Below, in pieces: positions 48,804 through 61,340 of a stretch of 64,000 bases of DNA; the first letter of the stretch is position 1; each line of letters starts with the position of its first letter. Position numbers and translations under genes: made by a program. The notes under the pieces were generated by a model that saw only the letters and a program-made list of their open reading frames with translations, was not told the origin of the DNA and did not search any database. The stretch is from positions 33,926,346-33,990,345 of the forward strand of contig CM037789.1 in NCBI GenBank assembly GCA_021229015.1, read 5' to 3'. The DNA comes from Solen grandis (lineage: Eukaryota > Mollusca > Bivalvia > Adapedonta > Solenidae).

Positions 48804-50557
48804 CGATTTCATTATTTTTACCAGGGTACCCGTCATACTTTTACCCGTGGGTATTCGTGTACCCGTACAAATGTATCCATTGTATAAAACGATTGATTTA
48901 TATTTGCAACCTGCAATGACTAAGAAATTTTGATTTAAACACGTTTCACTGAGCGCTTACGATACGAACTTTAAAACCCAAAATACGTCGTCTGTTTATA
49001 AGAAAGTTTCCTTGAGCCCTGTGTCTAAACAACTCATACGGGATTTAAGAATATACCCAATACTCGAGGCTAAACATGTAAAGTCAAATGAATTAACACT
49101 TGCTTTGAAGTAGACAGCAACTAAGTATCAACCTCATTTGTATCTAGAAATCCAGTTAATGAACTACCACATGCTTATTCCTCAGTTGTCCACGATATAC
49201 ACGCACGCCATGTCTTACCTTTCAGTATGTAAGCATATAACAATAAGTTATATAATAACAGTGCGGTTAGATATGTACTTGTCTGATAAGGTATTTGCCT
49301 TATTGGAATTCCTTTAAAACAGAAACTGCATGTTGATATAGATGCATTACAATCTACAACCATTGAAGTTTATTTTGTAATAAAATTACTATTGATTATT
49401 CATCTTAGTAAAACCCAAAACTACTTTCACAGAAGATAATATAGTACGAATCAGAGTCACTAGATTGAATTACATGCTTTTAAAAAGATATGGGGCTTGA
49501 TTTAAGGATTGTCTTTAAATAAATATATGCATTGAAGGCACACGACGGGATAATAAAATGAGCATTCCGGATGTAACGCTCAAAAACGTGTCTGGCTAAC
49601 TTTAATATATCAAAACTTCTCGGGATTTAGTTACGTGCTTCCTGGGGTTCTCAATCAACAAACTAGTAAATCAAAATGTACTGCTATGCGGTACTTTTAC
49701 ATTTTGAATTCTCGTGTTAGAATTGATAAATAAAGAAATAAAGAATGAATGCAAATTTCAGAAGAAATTGGTTTATTATCTTTATTGTAATTACATGTAT
49801 AACTCAGCGGTAAATCTTATGAAACAGCGGTGGCAATATTATAAATGAGTGTATACACGCAAAACAATTAATGTATTCTCCCCGACTCAAATGATTACTT
49901 TACCGATATATAAAAAAAAATCTGAAAAAAAAATGTTTAAGTGTTGGGTAGGCCATCAACAATAAGAATAAACAGGGAAAAATATGCCCCAAAAATGTAA
50001 AATAATTGTTTGTGGAATTTCATAATTGGCAAACCCGTTGCTTTTTGAGACATAATTTTGTAAAAAGATTCTTATAGGTGAAAGTCCAAAAACAGTGCAT
50101 CTTTCAATTTTTTCATGCAGTTTCATTGATTTTAAGTCTAGTTAGATGTAGACTGAGCCAGAATCTAGAAAGTAAAACGACGAGCACAGTGGCTCTAAAG
50201 TAACCGGAAAGGACTTCTACATTATCGAGATTGAAGAGATGATCATCTGGCCTCATTAATAAATTCGTCGTGCAACTCAAACCAATTAAAACATTATTAC
50301 TTGTTTCCTTAAGTTAATCTTTAGATATTGATAATCGTCACTTAATTTCTTGTCACCAGTTTCAGAAATAATTATCTTTATATACATATTATATATATAA
50401 ACAAGACCAAACTCCTGACGCTGTTCTTTTCATCGATTATAAAAGGGGGTCGTGCAATTGCATTTTATGCAAAATACTATTGGTTTCAGAAAAGAAGCGT
50501 TTTGGAATATTCTCTAAATATCATATAGAAAATCATCCGCAAACTCTAGCAGAGTCA
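48804..50557. other. Non-coding end of segmental copy A
   Basis: It aligns with 62600-63850 but holds no exon. Similarity is good around 49020-49250 and 49740-49910 and fades near 50160-50200. Confidence 0.5.
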
Positions 50558-50697
50558 TTATTTTGGCCTTGTGAAGGTTATGAGATGACAGCTTGAGTCA
50601 AAGCCATTTTTTCTTCCCATGGCAACCAGAATTCTACGTTCATGAAGACAGGTACAAGGCGCAGGAGTAACAAAATGTCTAGCCACAATTTGTGTTC
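50558..50697 (-). CDS. Weak candidate terminal exon of the small secreted protein
   Basis: A good acceptor (cgattttatttatttccttgcag) precedes a frame whose first two bases would complete the split codon left by the exon at 53524-53596. It gives 45 residues with three Cys (CTC and SSC) and a stop. Against it: the intron would be 2.8 kb and contains the decayed exon copy and a SINE. Part of the exon (TTCTGGTTGCCATGG, then GAAGAAAAAA) matches a non-coding interspersed repeat seen at 10114 and 36492. The phase match alone has a one-in-three chance of being accidental. Confidence 0.18.
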
Positions 50698-51540
50698 CTG
50701 CAAGGAAATAAATAAAATCGAAAGATGCTAATATTAGTAGCCCTGTTAGTAGCAAATTCCTCATAGTTGTACTAAAGTGAAATAGCCCGAACAAGAATAT
50801 GGATATGAAACTAAATTCATTACTTCCGACCAAGACATGAGCCAGGCAAGAAGCCCGGGGAATGACTCACGTATGCTTCCCCCAAAATCTTTTGGAGTCC
50901 ATAACAATACACCAGGCAGATTTGATTAAGTTGTGTTTTTGGAAGGCATCTTAACTGTGTTGATATTTAAGACTTAATCTTTGTCACTCTTTTGATATAT
51001 CAATTTCTATTTTTCAGCCATACACTACATGTAATAATAAATAGTTCCGCTTTGACAAGAAAGAAAACTCGTTTTAAAAATGTAATCCTAAACTTACATA
51101 CATGATTAAGCTTGAGATATTCATTGTATTTAGGTTACGATTAAATGAAAGGTTTACCCTATTGATCTTTGACGATTTATTGGAGACATGCTTTTTAAGT
51201 TTGCATATATTCAACAGACCGCATCTTAAGTAACGCCGGAAACATTGTACTTAATTAAAGAGTTGAATATAGATGGAGAAAATATTGACACGTAATGAAT
51301 AACTATTTATAGAGCTATTTATTTCAAAATCTAGAATTTGCGGTCGATAGAAAAAAAACAGATAGAAAATTGTCATTGCAAAGGCTGATATGACCTGTGA
51401 GTCTTTGGTCTGGATAAGCAATAGACATAGGTGGGACCCCTGTCTCTGTTAAATAAAAAGATGCAAGTTAAACTCACTGGTGCGTATGAGATGATGTGTG
51501 TGTCTTCATTGGAGAAACTATCTTTCTACATCCATTGTTC

Positions 51541-51847
51541 ACGTCCACGGTGGCCGAGTGGTTAGAGCGTCCACCTCCGGAGCGGGAGGTCGTGGGTTCG
51601 AACCCCGGCCGCGACATACCAAAGTCGTAAAAAATGGTACTGTTATAGCTCCCTTGCTTGGCGCTCAGCACATAAGGGTAGTTGCAAGACTGGTTGGCCC
51701 GGTGTCAGGATAATGTGACTAGGTGTGGTATCATGCCACATGTCTACGGCGTGATACTGCAGTGTGGCAGCATTATATCTGTCTCAAGTAGACATCGTCT
51801 CCAAATAACTGAAATATTGTCGGTGGGACGTCAAACCCAACAAACAA
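51541..51847 (+). mobile_element. SINE family 1, complete copy with perfect 13-bp TSD
   Basis: The head has A box TGGCCGAGTGGTTAGAGC and B box GGTTCGAACCC, consistent with tRNA origin and Pol III transcription. The body and a tail rich in CAAA (aacccaacaaacaa) follow. ACATCCATTGTTC is repeated perfectly at 51528-51540 and 51848-51860. This is the best-preserved copy in the window and a good reference for the others; the frames at 51474-51864 are SINE sequence. Confidence 0.95.
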
Positions 51848-52271
51848 ACATCCATTGTTCTTGAAATATATACATCTAAAGTTTGGGTCAAATAAATTGC
51901 ATTTCTTTAAATCCTATATGCCTAATGTCCACAACGGAACCCTAACAAATGTGAAAAGACAATCTTGAAATTATTTGTTTATTTGTTTCGTGAAAATGAC
52001 GGTACAATAAACAAATTAAGTTAATAAAGCACGTCGTCTATCTAAATTATTACCAATATTGACAATAAGATTATAAATAACATACCGTTATTTTTATTAG
52101 CGTTGGTGAACTTTCTGATTTCAGGAGTTTTAACCTTCATTTGACACAAATGTTCAAGGCATGGTCGCCTTCATAATTCCTTTGAAAAGTTGAAAAGAAA
52201 AGTGTGTGTTAATGCTTATAAGCTGAGCGATACATTGACATTTATATTTTCTTATTGTTTGTGATGTCAGT

Positions 52272-52406
52272 TTATGTTACTTGGAATACGTACTTGTAAA
52301 ATATGGCGCTGTAGAATAAAACGCCCACATCTGAGTGCTGAAGTTTGGAGCCCAACATAAAAGAAAGCACAAAAATATCTGCCAGTGTTAACTTCACTGT
52401 TTTCAT
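52272..52406 (-). pseudogene. Tandem copy of the signal-peptide exon, donor site lost
   Basis: This minus-strand frame starts MKTVKLTLA and aligns with the exon at 53524-53596 from upstream of the ATG to the end of the exon: the stretch before the ATG (tcgaagaaaatat), MKTV.LTLA and the end L.HS are shared. The hydrophobic core has diverged (D, S, G and K within it). The donor CAG/GTGTGA has become CAG/ATGTGG, so splicing at that point should fail; translation reads on to a TAA at 52274-52272, giving 44 residues. It is either a dead duplicate or a secreted or membrane peptide with a changed end; I favour dead. Confidence 0.4.
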
Positions 52407-53523
52407 CTTTGAATTGGATATTTTCTTCGAATGTGCCCTTTCTGATTTCTGATATTGTTAGGACTGCTCGAGCTACCATCATGCAAAGTAAGTATGATTT
52501 TCCTTTGCATTCGCACTTTCCTACACAATGTAACAAATTTTACTGTAACTTGTAAATACAAACTTGACACAAATAATATTTCAAATGTTCACTGACATGA
52601 GCTTTTTGACTAGTTTCATTTTGTTAAAAAATACTTTAACAAATCCAGATGATGAATTAAGATCATTAATAACCAGTGCGGCCAGACCATCTATATGAAC
52701 TATCAGATAATAAAAATATGTATTTATCCGCTTTTAATATAATTCAGGTTCAATTTCCTGAATGAATTTCATATGATGCACATTTAACTCGTGCATTTTA
52801 GGGTATATACGTTGCTGTCCACATGTCTATCTCATTTGAGTCTTCGCATTGCTTGTGTTTAGATATCGTTGCCTTTCCCTCCCTCCCTTATTTTATCTTA
52901 ATACTAGTTTTTCTTGGCTGTTTATAAGCCTCTTGTGTGTGTGTGTGGGGGGGGGGGGGTAAATTGTATGATAGAAATTGCTTGTACTAAAATAAAAGGT
53001 ATTGCGAATGACCATTTCTACTTTTCTACTGAGTTTTTCTTGTTTTTCTCTTAAGTATTTGCCTAGAGGATAAATAATTTATTTTCGTTTCAGCGAAGTG
53101 AATTAGAAAATAACTTTATTTGTTTTTGTTCAGCCAGAGTTTACGTATGAAGACAATTGGTTTAGATATTTATTCAAGCCCTGTTGAACTTCAACAATAT
53201 CTTTATTTTCCTTTTGTAGCAGTCAAAATGTAATCAAAATTAAATCTTTGCCCTTTTAAAACGAAGGATCATTCGGCAAAAGTAGTAACATCTTAATTCC
53301 TATATTGTTGAAAAAACGTTTATTATACTTCTAAGAAGTGGGATTAGTCATATGTGATAATTTACATAATTCAAATCAGATGGTCAACCTTAAATTTATT
53401 TTATTTTTGCTGATGCTACTCAATGAAGTGATGCATGGCAACTATGGTTCTCTTGATGTCAATCTTTGATTCAATACTTAGAACACTTTCTTATGGCGCC
53501 ATAAAATCAAACGCAGTTCACAC

Positions 53524-53596
53524 CTGAGTGATGAAGTTGGGCACAACACAGAAGAAAACAAAGCAACACTGCCAATGTTAACGTCACTGTTTTCAT
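53524..53596 (-). CDS. Candidate first coding exon with a signal peptide
   Basis: ATG at 53596-53594 opens 24 codons plus one base, up to a donor-like CAG/GTGTGA at 53524/53523. The peptide has a Lys2 start, a hydrophobic core with seven Leu (LTLAVLLCFLLCCA) and a plausible signal-peptidase site after CCA (Cys at -3, Ala at -1), followed by QLHHS. This is textbook signal-peptide architecture. A similar copy lies 1,190 bases downstream on the same strand (52272-52406). If unspliced, the frame ends two codons after the donor. The remaining exons are not secure; a phase-compatible candidate is at 50558-50697. I do not recognise the family. Confidence 0.4.
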
Positions 53597-55477
53597 ATTT
53601 GATCTGAATATTTTCTTCGAATGTGTTCTTGGATAACTAATATTATTGGGATGCAAATGACCCTTCTTCCAATACTTTCCTTTTTTAGTCAGTTTTTTTT
53701 CTGTGCATTTGAACTAACCCACAAACTATAAACATTTACTAAGATACGGCGTTGAAATCACAAACGGAACAACGTCATGATGGCCTTACTTCGTATCACA
53801 GCTTATCACATCTGCAATTGTCTTTATGCTTTTAATAAACCAATAATATGGTCCGGTAACTAAATGACTTATATAATTCCAAGTTCTCGATATAGTGTTT
53901 GATCTAAAAAGTGCTCACTCAAGATTTGTAAACTTAGTGTATAATTTCTTTCGGAAACTGACAATATTTCATTAAAATAATAAAACTTTGAAAAACAAAA
54001 TAAATGCACATCATTCTGTTTATGAAAATACGATATTTTGCAACTCAGCATTTATGGCCATCACGAAAAATTACGCATATTTAAGGTTTGCTTAATTTAA
54101 AAGAAGAAAGTAAATGAGTAGTTAAAAGTATAGTTTCAAAACGCATAAATGAACACCATGTTGGTGATGTCTAAAATCCAGGTAACAAGTTATAATTGTC
54201 GTTATCATTCCGACTCGACAAGATGCCTTGAATTGAAAACAAATGTTTGTTTGATGCAATGAATATATGCAGCAGATATGGGGACCAGGAAGGGTGTGTA
54301 CTGATCAAATTATTCGACATTGTATGTATATGACAAATTATTCGACATTGTATGTATATGACATTACAAATGGCAATATAGAATTGCCTTTAAAATGAAA
54401 AAAATAATGTAATGAATAAATAAATGTCATAAAAATATATTACTATATACTTAAGTATCACAAGAGTAAAAAGAAAGTAATGATTCGATCATCGTTATTA
54501 TCGTTTAATAGAACTTTGCTGTTGCTTTCAATTTTTTTATTTTCTTAATTATTGAAATCATTCAAGGTAATAAGACAAAAGACGTTCATTGAAGCGCTAC
54601 GTGATGACATGTATTAACTGAAATAAGAGTTTCAGTAATACCTAGAGGAGTATAGCTCCCCGTCTATTACTTCTTGCAATTTGTTAAAATATTCTAGACA
54701 AGATAACTTGTAGATCCCATCACCCAAAGGATTATACGAATGTTTCCGTTCATAAGTCTTAAGTAACGTTTTACCATTAAGATTAATTTTAGTATTGATT
54801 TTATAAACTGAAATTAATATTTCATATCAGAGTTGCTTTATTCATATATAAAAAAAATATAACATTGAGAGTTGTATAAGATATGAAAAGGGTTTCTAGC
54901 AATATTTTATTATTGTAGATTGTAGTATTCTGTTTGTTTCTCGTTAAATTGTTTTCGTTACGGTGTAACAGTTACAAATATATTTATTTCCCAAAAATAT
55001 TGTGGGACCTTATATTTCATAGTGTTTGGAATACTAACTTTGATTCAGTGAAAACATTATGTAGGCTCCAGTATTCAGCTGTTGTAAGCCTTTTTATGTA
55101 CTTTTTTAATTATATTCGTTGCAATTCTAAGTAAAAGTATCAAATTAACTTGTATTAAATCAACATAATATCATAATAATTATGATATCTTATTCCAACA
55201 ATCAACACTACAATTTCATTTCTGAAAAAAATATACTATACGGAAACAAACAAAACCCAAGATTCCGAAGGGTTGTAAAAAGCATTCGGTCAAAGTATTG
55301 GTTTGGGTGACCGCTAGATTTAGTAGACTTTTTTTGTAAAAAAAAAGAGATGCAAGAAAATGAACAAAAACATAGAGAAATGAAATTTACATTAAACAGA
55401 GAAATATCAACAGTTACCGCCAACTATTGATGTTGATAATAGAGGAAAATAAGCCATGTTTGTGGCGTTAAATACGT
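53597..55477. other. Intergenic, no gene; a 30-bp tandem duplication
   Basis: Nothing is recognised except an exact duplication of caaattattcgacattgtatgtatatga (54307-54365, period 30). Confidence 0.45.
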
Positions 55478-55772
55478 CCCCTGTGGCCAAGTGGTAAGAG
55501 TGTCCGATTCGTGAGTTAGAGGTTGTTGGATCGATCCCCGACCGTGATAAAATCGTAAGAAATGGTACTGGTTTAGCTCACCTGCTTGGCGCTCAGCATA
55601 ATAGTTCCAGTACTGGTTGGCCCAGTGTCAAGACAATGTTACCGGATATGGTATCATGCCCCATCTCTATGGCGCTATACTGCAGTTTGGCAGCAGTATA
55701 TTTGTCAAGTAGATATTGTCTCCAAATGACTGAAATACTGTCGGTGTGACGTTAAACTCAACAAACATCATA
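55478..55772 (+). mobile_element. SINE family 1, near full length, older copy
   Basis: A-box region GTGGCCAAGTGGTAAGAG and B box GATCGATCCCC, complete body and aaactcaacaaac tail, about 80% like the copy at 51541-51847. No TSD found. Confidence 0.88.
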
Positions 55773-57937
55773 ATCATGGTGTAACAGATATGTGGACAGT
55801 CATTCTCTTCTATACGACAGCTGGTGAATGATATTGGGCGGGTTAATATCAGAAGAATTATGTGTTACTAGAAGACTGAGGTTAATATTCCAGATCCGGT
55901 AAAGGGTCAACACCATCTCTGTAAACGTTACATTTCATAAATAATCAAGTTTCTTATCCCTGTATTACTGTCAATGGTCGTTGATCCGTGTTCTAAAAAT
56001 ATCGATTGTACACGTGCCTTTCACATTCACGAAATCATCTAAATAATCAATCCCAGACGAAAATGAACTAGCCAATTAGTAAGATTTCTTAGATACGTCT
56101 TGTCTTATAAAATCGCTCGTATACTTCAAGGCGAAATCCACTTCATGTCGGTAACGAGCTTCGAACAAGGCCACTATCCATAATGAGTAAAGGCAATCTA
56201 GTGTACAATTGTACATTTTGAGGCACTCTATTTACATCCATCGGAAAAGGAGGAAGTGTCTATTGGTGCTGAGCAATGTCTAAAATGTTCTCTTTTTCCA
56301 AGTAACGATAAATTGATAGCGTCGTGGATGGGTATGTGTTGTGCAAACAACATTCGTCTGCGATTTACTTTGTGTTCTTTGACATTTGACATTTTCTTGA
56401 GTTGCATTTTATTAAGTTTTTGCCAGAACATGCCATGATTTCAATTCGATTACTTAGTAAAGTTAAGGATATGAAAGCACGGTACATCTTGATTTTTTTT
56501 TTATAACAACGCCTCTACATAGCGAGTTTATCACAGCAGGCTTCAGAAAATAAAAAGACGGATATTATACCGTCATTAGCATTCAAACAACCGGGTTCGT
56601 GAAGAGGCATTTCAACGGTGTCCTCAAAGTGGAAATAAGGCATGTGAAACATTTTATCTACTGCTTTACTCATCTTCAATTACTGCGGCTTATGGTAAAA
56701 TTATGGTAATAGAAATAGGAGTACATGACGAAAATAACGATTGCTTGAGAGATGCATTTCAATTTTGGATTAGACATGTTCATATTATCGATTTTAATTT
56801 TCTATCGTAACCCATATAATATAAGGCATGTATCAAAAAATCATGTTTGTAAAAACAATACGCTTTTCAAATATTATGGCAAGGAAATTTAGCAATTTTC
56901 CCATTCATGGCCACATCAACAAATAACAAATAGCATCACAATTTCCTTTGTTTAAACCAGGCAAACATTGACTACATGTTGTCTCAACGTAGTAATTTGA
57001 TAGCCCGTATAATATATAGAATATATAAGTACACGCTATAAAGGTTCTTGATACATCTACATATATATTCGACGTGAATATGAACACTAGAGTGGAAATA
57101 GAAAATGATAAAAAAAAGATTGACATATTGGCAATATAAGTTTTGACAAGTTACCAATATCAGTAGCAACTGATACTTATTTACAATATATCTTAATCGA
57201 TAAATTGATAAACAGTATATAACCGAATGGATTTGAAAAGAACTGTTTATCTTAATGACTGAAAAATATCATAAAGACAATTATACATGTAGTGGTAAAA
57301 ATTGTAAGATTTCACTCTGAGACTTACAGGTTTCAAATCGCTAACCATTATTATTTCTCTACTGAATGTAATGACCTTTTTCAGTGTTTTTTCCTTATTT
57401 GTACTTGAATGGTTACATAAACGAGACAGGGAAATGTCTTTATATCCATTGCGCAGCGATAACTATTGCGTAATAATGTGATAGTTGCTACGCGATAACG
57501 TCTGCGTGCGAAAGCAGTAAAAGTCAACCGCCGCGTTCGAATACGGGATCTATTCCGTATAACGAGTTCGCACGCGATAACATTAAGTACTGCGTGCAAC
57601 TGTCGTAGGCATCGCGTTCGCGAGATACTGCATGCGAACGCGATAAATATTTTGTGTTAAGCGAAAAATAGCTACTTGTTTTCGCTAACGCAGGCTATAG
57701 TTGCACAGTAATCTCGGAAAAATTACTAGCGCATTGTTACAATGGAAACGTAAACTCAGAAATATTGAGAGTACATTGCTATATAACGAATTTATGACTA
57801 TCCATATTGGCATCAGACCATTCACATACCACTGTTGAACGAAAATAATTTGATATGTTAAGAAATTGAAATTCATGGTGAGATGTAATGTAAAAAAATT
57901 GTGACATTCTTTTAAATGAAAAAAAACTATGTCTTTT
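55773..57937. other. Intergenic, no gene; CG-rich patch with repeated GCGATAA words
   Basis: No coding frame is supported. At 57450-57700 the words cgcgataac, gcgataac and acgcgata recur on both strands in a locally GC-richer patch. Confidence 0.45.
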
Positions 57938-58039
57938 ATATAAGATAATGTATCACTTCATTCATACGTTTGGTGATGTGAAAGCATTGTGCTACTACTA
58001 GTGTTATGATAATGCTATGGTATTGAGAGTATTAAGACT

Positions 58040-60130
58040 AGCTTAGAGTAACTTTTTTATGTGTATTCACGTCATTTGGGAAAAAATATTATTTCAACTC
58101 ATATTTTCCCCACAACGGTTCTTAGGTCAGAGCACTACTTTGCGCCTTGAAGAAAAACCGTGAAAAATCCTTACCCACGGGTTCAAACCCGCAGTCATCA
58201 GATCCGCTGCCATGTATGTAACTAATGTACTAGCAGTATGTATAAAACTATTTATATAAATATCTAAAACATATGTGAAGTTTAATTACATGTTCATGAA
58301 GCTAATCACACATTAATACCATGCTATGAACTATCAAATAGTTATACATTTTTGGTTCTGACCTATATTTTCACAGTTGGATAAAAATTGTCATATTGAA
58401 TGATCTGCCTCAGGTTTAACTGTTAGTTTAAACTGCTTTTCTATGAAATTGACTTCACATCTTCATGATAACATAATATATATGTGTACTACATGACATG
58501 ATTTATGTAACATGTATATCTCTTTTGTCTTTGACCTATATTTTAGGGTTAGATAAAGATAATTCAATTGATCGTTCTATCTCGTTTACTTTTGCATTTA
58601 AGCTTTTCTTATACATCATCATGACACTTGATACAAATGTACATCAAAATGTATATATAACTTAAGAAATATATGCAACTATTTGATTCTGTCCAACGTT
58701 AAATAATTTCGTCGTCATGTATGATGAGAATGGTAGAGTTCGTAAGAAAGCCGAGGATAATTTTATAAAGTTTCCCACTGACAGCTGGTTGAGAAAAATT
58801 TGATATTGGAGCTTAAGTGTAATCCGTATTTTCTGTTGTCTGCAAAAGGAAATTCTGAGATCATTTACATTTTCAATCTAGGGGAGAGACAAATCGCAAG
58901 GACCTAGATTAGGAAAACACGCTGAATTATTGTTTTTTACATGTATGATCGATGTCGATATGGAAGATTTCGCTGATAAACTCACCGATACTCTCCTTGG
59001 AAAGTTTTACCAACCCTGAATTATCGTGAAGTCTAATTTAAACAATTTTTTCTCAATTCATGTCTACATGCAGATGACTTTTTTAGGCAAATTCACTTAA
59101 ATTCAAATTAAATACATCTAATATAATTCGTCGAAATTTAAAATAACTTAGTATGCTTATATGGGTTATAAGTGAATTTACTTCCATAAAAAGCACGAGT
59201 TTCTGAAAACGGAAGAGCAGCCTGATTTACTCCTTCAGGGTTGACCTATCAACTTAAATAACAAACATTAATTTTGTATTTGCCAAAAAGTATGTCAAAA
59301 AGAAATGTTTTCGGTACCATAGGTTTTGTTCTCTTGAGATAAATATTTCCTTTTCATTCTCAAAAGATATCCGTGAGAAGATATCGTAAGATTGAGAATG
59401 GTAATTTTATAATTTCGAAACTACTTTCTGCAAGAACTACAATGCCGGATGAATTAAAATCGACATAATAGGGGCAAAACAAGCACATGCATGATAAAAT
59501 AGTCGTAATCCAGTGGATACAAGATCAGCATAAATCATTGCGTGACGACTAATGTAAATTAATATTCTACTTTGTACAAATCTGGCGGAAATGAGTTAAT
59601 CTCACTCTCTCTCTCTCTTTTTCTTTGCCTTTTCAGATGTTTTGTTTTAACTTGTCAACGGGAACTTGTTCTAAGCAGCAAATCTACATTCGGTCTTTTC
59701 TATTCATAAAACTATTTTTGTTTTTTATATTTCCCCTTCGTACACAAACCGCCAAGGATAGAGAACCAAGTTTATCAAATCAAATTGCTGCAGAAAGATC
59801 TGGTAATTATCGTTTACAAGCATTTATGTCTCAACTGTTTATTCTTTGGAAGATACTCTTTCTGACATGTAAACATTCCCACTACGTTGGCTATACTCGA
59901 TGACTTTAAAAACGCCACATGTATTAAACGTCATTTTTCACGTGGAAATCGGTCCTCTTACTTAATATAAAGGACATAAAACATGCACTAATCAATCTTT
60001 CTGATATATGCCTCAGTATTTAAAAATAATCTATAATCGCTTATAAAATGAAATAGTTGACATTTATCATGCATACTCCGTATAGTCTACAGCACTGTGA
60101 CTAACAACCTCAAATTGAATCAGACATATA
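58040..60130. other. Non-coding part of copy B
   Basis: No gene. The frame 59625-59903 follows an acceptor-like 'ttgccttttcag' that copy A also has (44340), but the downstream frame is not conserved between the copies, so I do not call an exon. Confidence 0.5.
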
Positions 60131-60400
60131 TTGTGTAAGTAGAATAGAAATTTGGTAAAGTTAGTGTACCATTTGCAAAAATGGTGAAATTGAGGATGGG
60201 TTTCATTATGTGTGTGCTTGTAAAGCATATAGTGATATCCATAATTTATATTTGAAAAAACAATACCCTTTTAAGCTTAGATTCTTATTAGATGTCCTCA
60301 TAAATAACTCATTAAATCTAAAAAAAAAAAATACTTCTAAAATTTGTATATTTATCAAAAATGTATTAATTGCTCGAAACACCTTTACATTAGGAAATGT
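60130..60400 (+). pseudogene. LINE C-terminal remnant in copy B
   Basis: Plus-strand translation gives CTICKNGEIEDGFHYVCACK, then AYSDIHNLYLKKQYPFKLRF, then later CIFIKNVLIARN. This is the Cys-rich motif and helical tail typical of the end of non-LTR retrotransposon ORF2. The upstream reverse transcriptase is not visible. The counterpart in copy A is more damaged. Confidence 0.55.
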
Positions 60401-61008
60401 ATGCGTATTATCTTTAAAGCGTTTTACATTATATCATATACAAAGAAACGTGTATATGTTTGTATTACTGAAGAAGAGAATCTTGTTTCTTGATTAATTA
60501 TTTATTACCTTAAACAAGGAATTTATAATTTGGGCTTCAATATGGGAAGGTTTTTTCGGTGAAGCGTTTTTCCATGCAAACAATAATTCCGATATTAGAT
60601 TCAATCTTCCATTTTCATTTTAATGTGGAATTAATGACTATTCCATTATCCGAAAAGATGTGCATATAATATTTCTAGCATTTTGCAGAAATTTACATAG
60701 TTACGTAGAAGCTTTTATTAAGTTATAACACGTATTGAAAATAGAATAATTAAGATATGATAATTAACCTGTCCCTAGATACGAGTAAAAATGGAAATAA
60801 ATCATATATATGTCGACTTGTTTATAGTAAATTTACATCGTATTGGCTTTAATGTATTTTACCTTTATTTCTTGTATTTTAAACCTCTACGCCCAGCTTG
60901 GCTGCAAAAACAGAGAGGGAATCAAAGTACAAATATAAATATTATTATGAAATGTGCGAAGTGTTTGCCAAAACATGGCTAAACATTTCTATACATTTTA
61001 CAGAAACG

Positions 61009-61340
61009 GTGGGGGGGGGGGGGGTGTGATTCTCTGATTCGGCTGCGTACTGCGGGGACCTTAAGTTTCAAATCTACTGTACGGGTACCGTAAGACCGCC
61101 TTACGACTGTCGTAGGGCACCCGTAGGTTTATTTGGGGTCAACTGAAATTTATAAGAACTCACGGCAGCCGAACGGCAAGCGCAAAGACAACGTATGCTC
61201 CTCGTATGGTCACTGTGAATCGCCCTACGGTCTGGCTTCGGCTGATCGAATTGTTACGGCAAACGTGGGTATAAAAGTGTTATAACTCCAAGCTTAAATA
61301 TGCTCTGGGGAGACTTAGCGGTAACCGCAGAGAATTTCTA
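61009..61340. other. GC-richer patch unique to copy B, no known element
   Basis: It follows a poly-G run (61009-61023) and is rich in tacgg/ccgta words on both strands (gtacgggtaccgtaagaccg, ccttacgactgtcgtagggc, cgccctacggtctggcttcg). No frame or element is recognised; copy A has no counterpart. Confidence 0.5.

Larger units (their letters stand above)
40178..50200 (+). repeat. Segmental duplication, copy A
   Basis: Collinear, same-orientation similarity with copy B (57938-63850). Matched anchors include 40178/57938 (atataagat.atg), 43600/58800 (gagaaaa.t.tgatatt.gagct.aagtgtag), 44310/59580 (tacaaatct.gcggaaatgagtt), 44870/60185 (tggtgaaattgaggat), 48090/61530 (gtattggttaaa.ttagga), 48693/62264 (receptor tail), 49020/62700 (catacgggattta.gaatataccc) and 49760/63385 (tttattatctttattgtaattac). 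Copy A additionally contains a mariner remnant and a Tx1-like LINE remnant. Confidence 0.8.

Noticed and set aside
51546..51615. Functional tRNA gene
   Set aside because: A and B boxes are present but the sequence is the head of a complete SINE with TSD; the acceptor stem does not close and the element continues past the tRNA part.
52090..52185. Possible minus-strand exon reading CLEHLCQMKVKTPEIRKFTN before a gtatgt donor
   Set aside because: The available acceptors give a phase that does not fit the signal-peptide exon, and a stop lies just upstream; not strong enough to annotate.
59625..59903. Exon after an acceptor-like cttttcag in copy B
   Set aside because: Copy A has the same acceptor-like site, but the reading frame behind it is not conserved and has stops.
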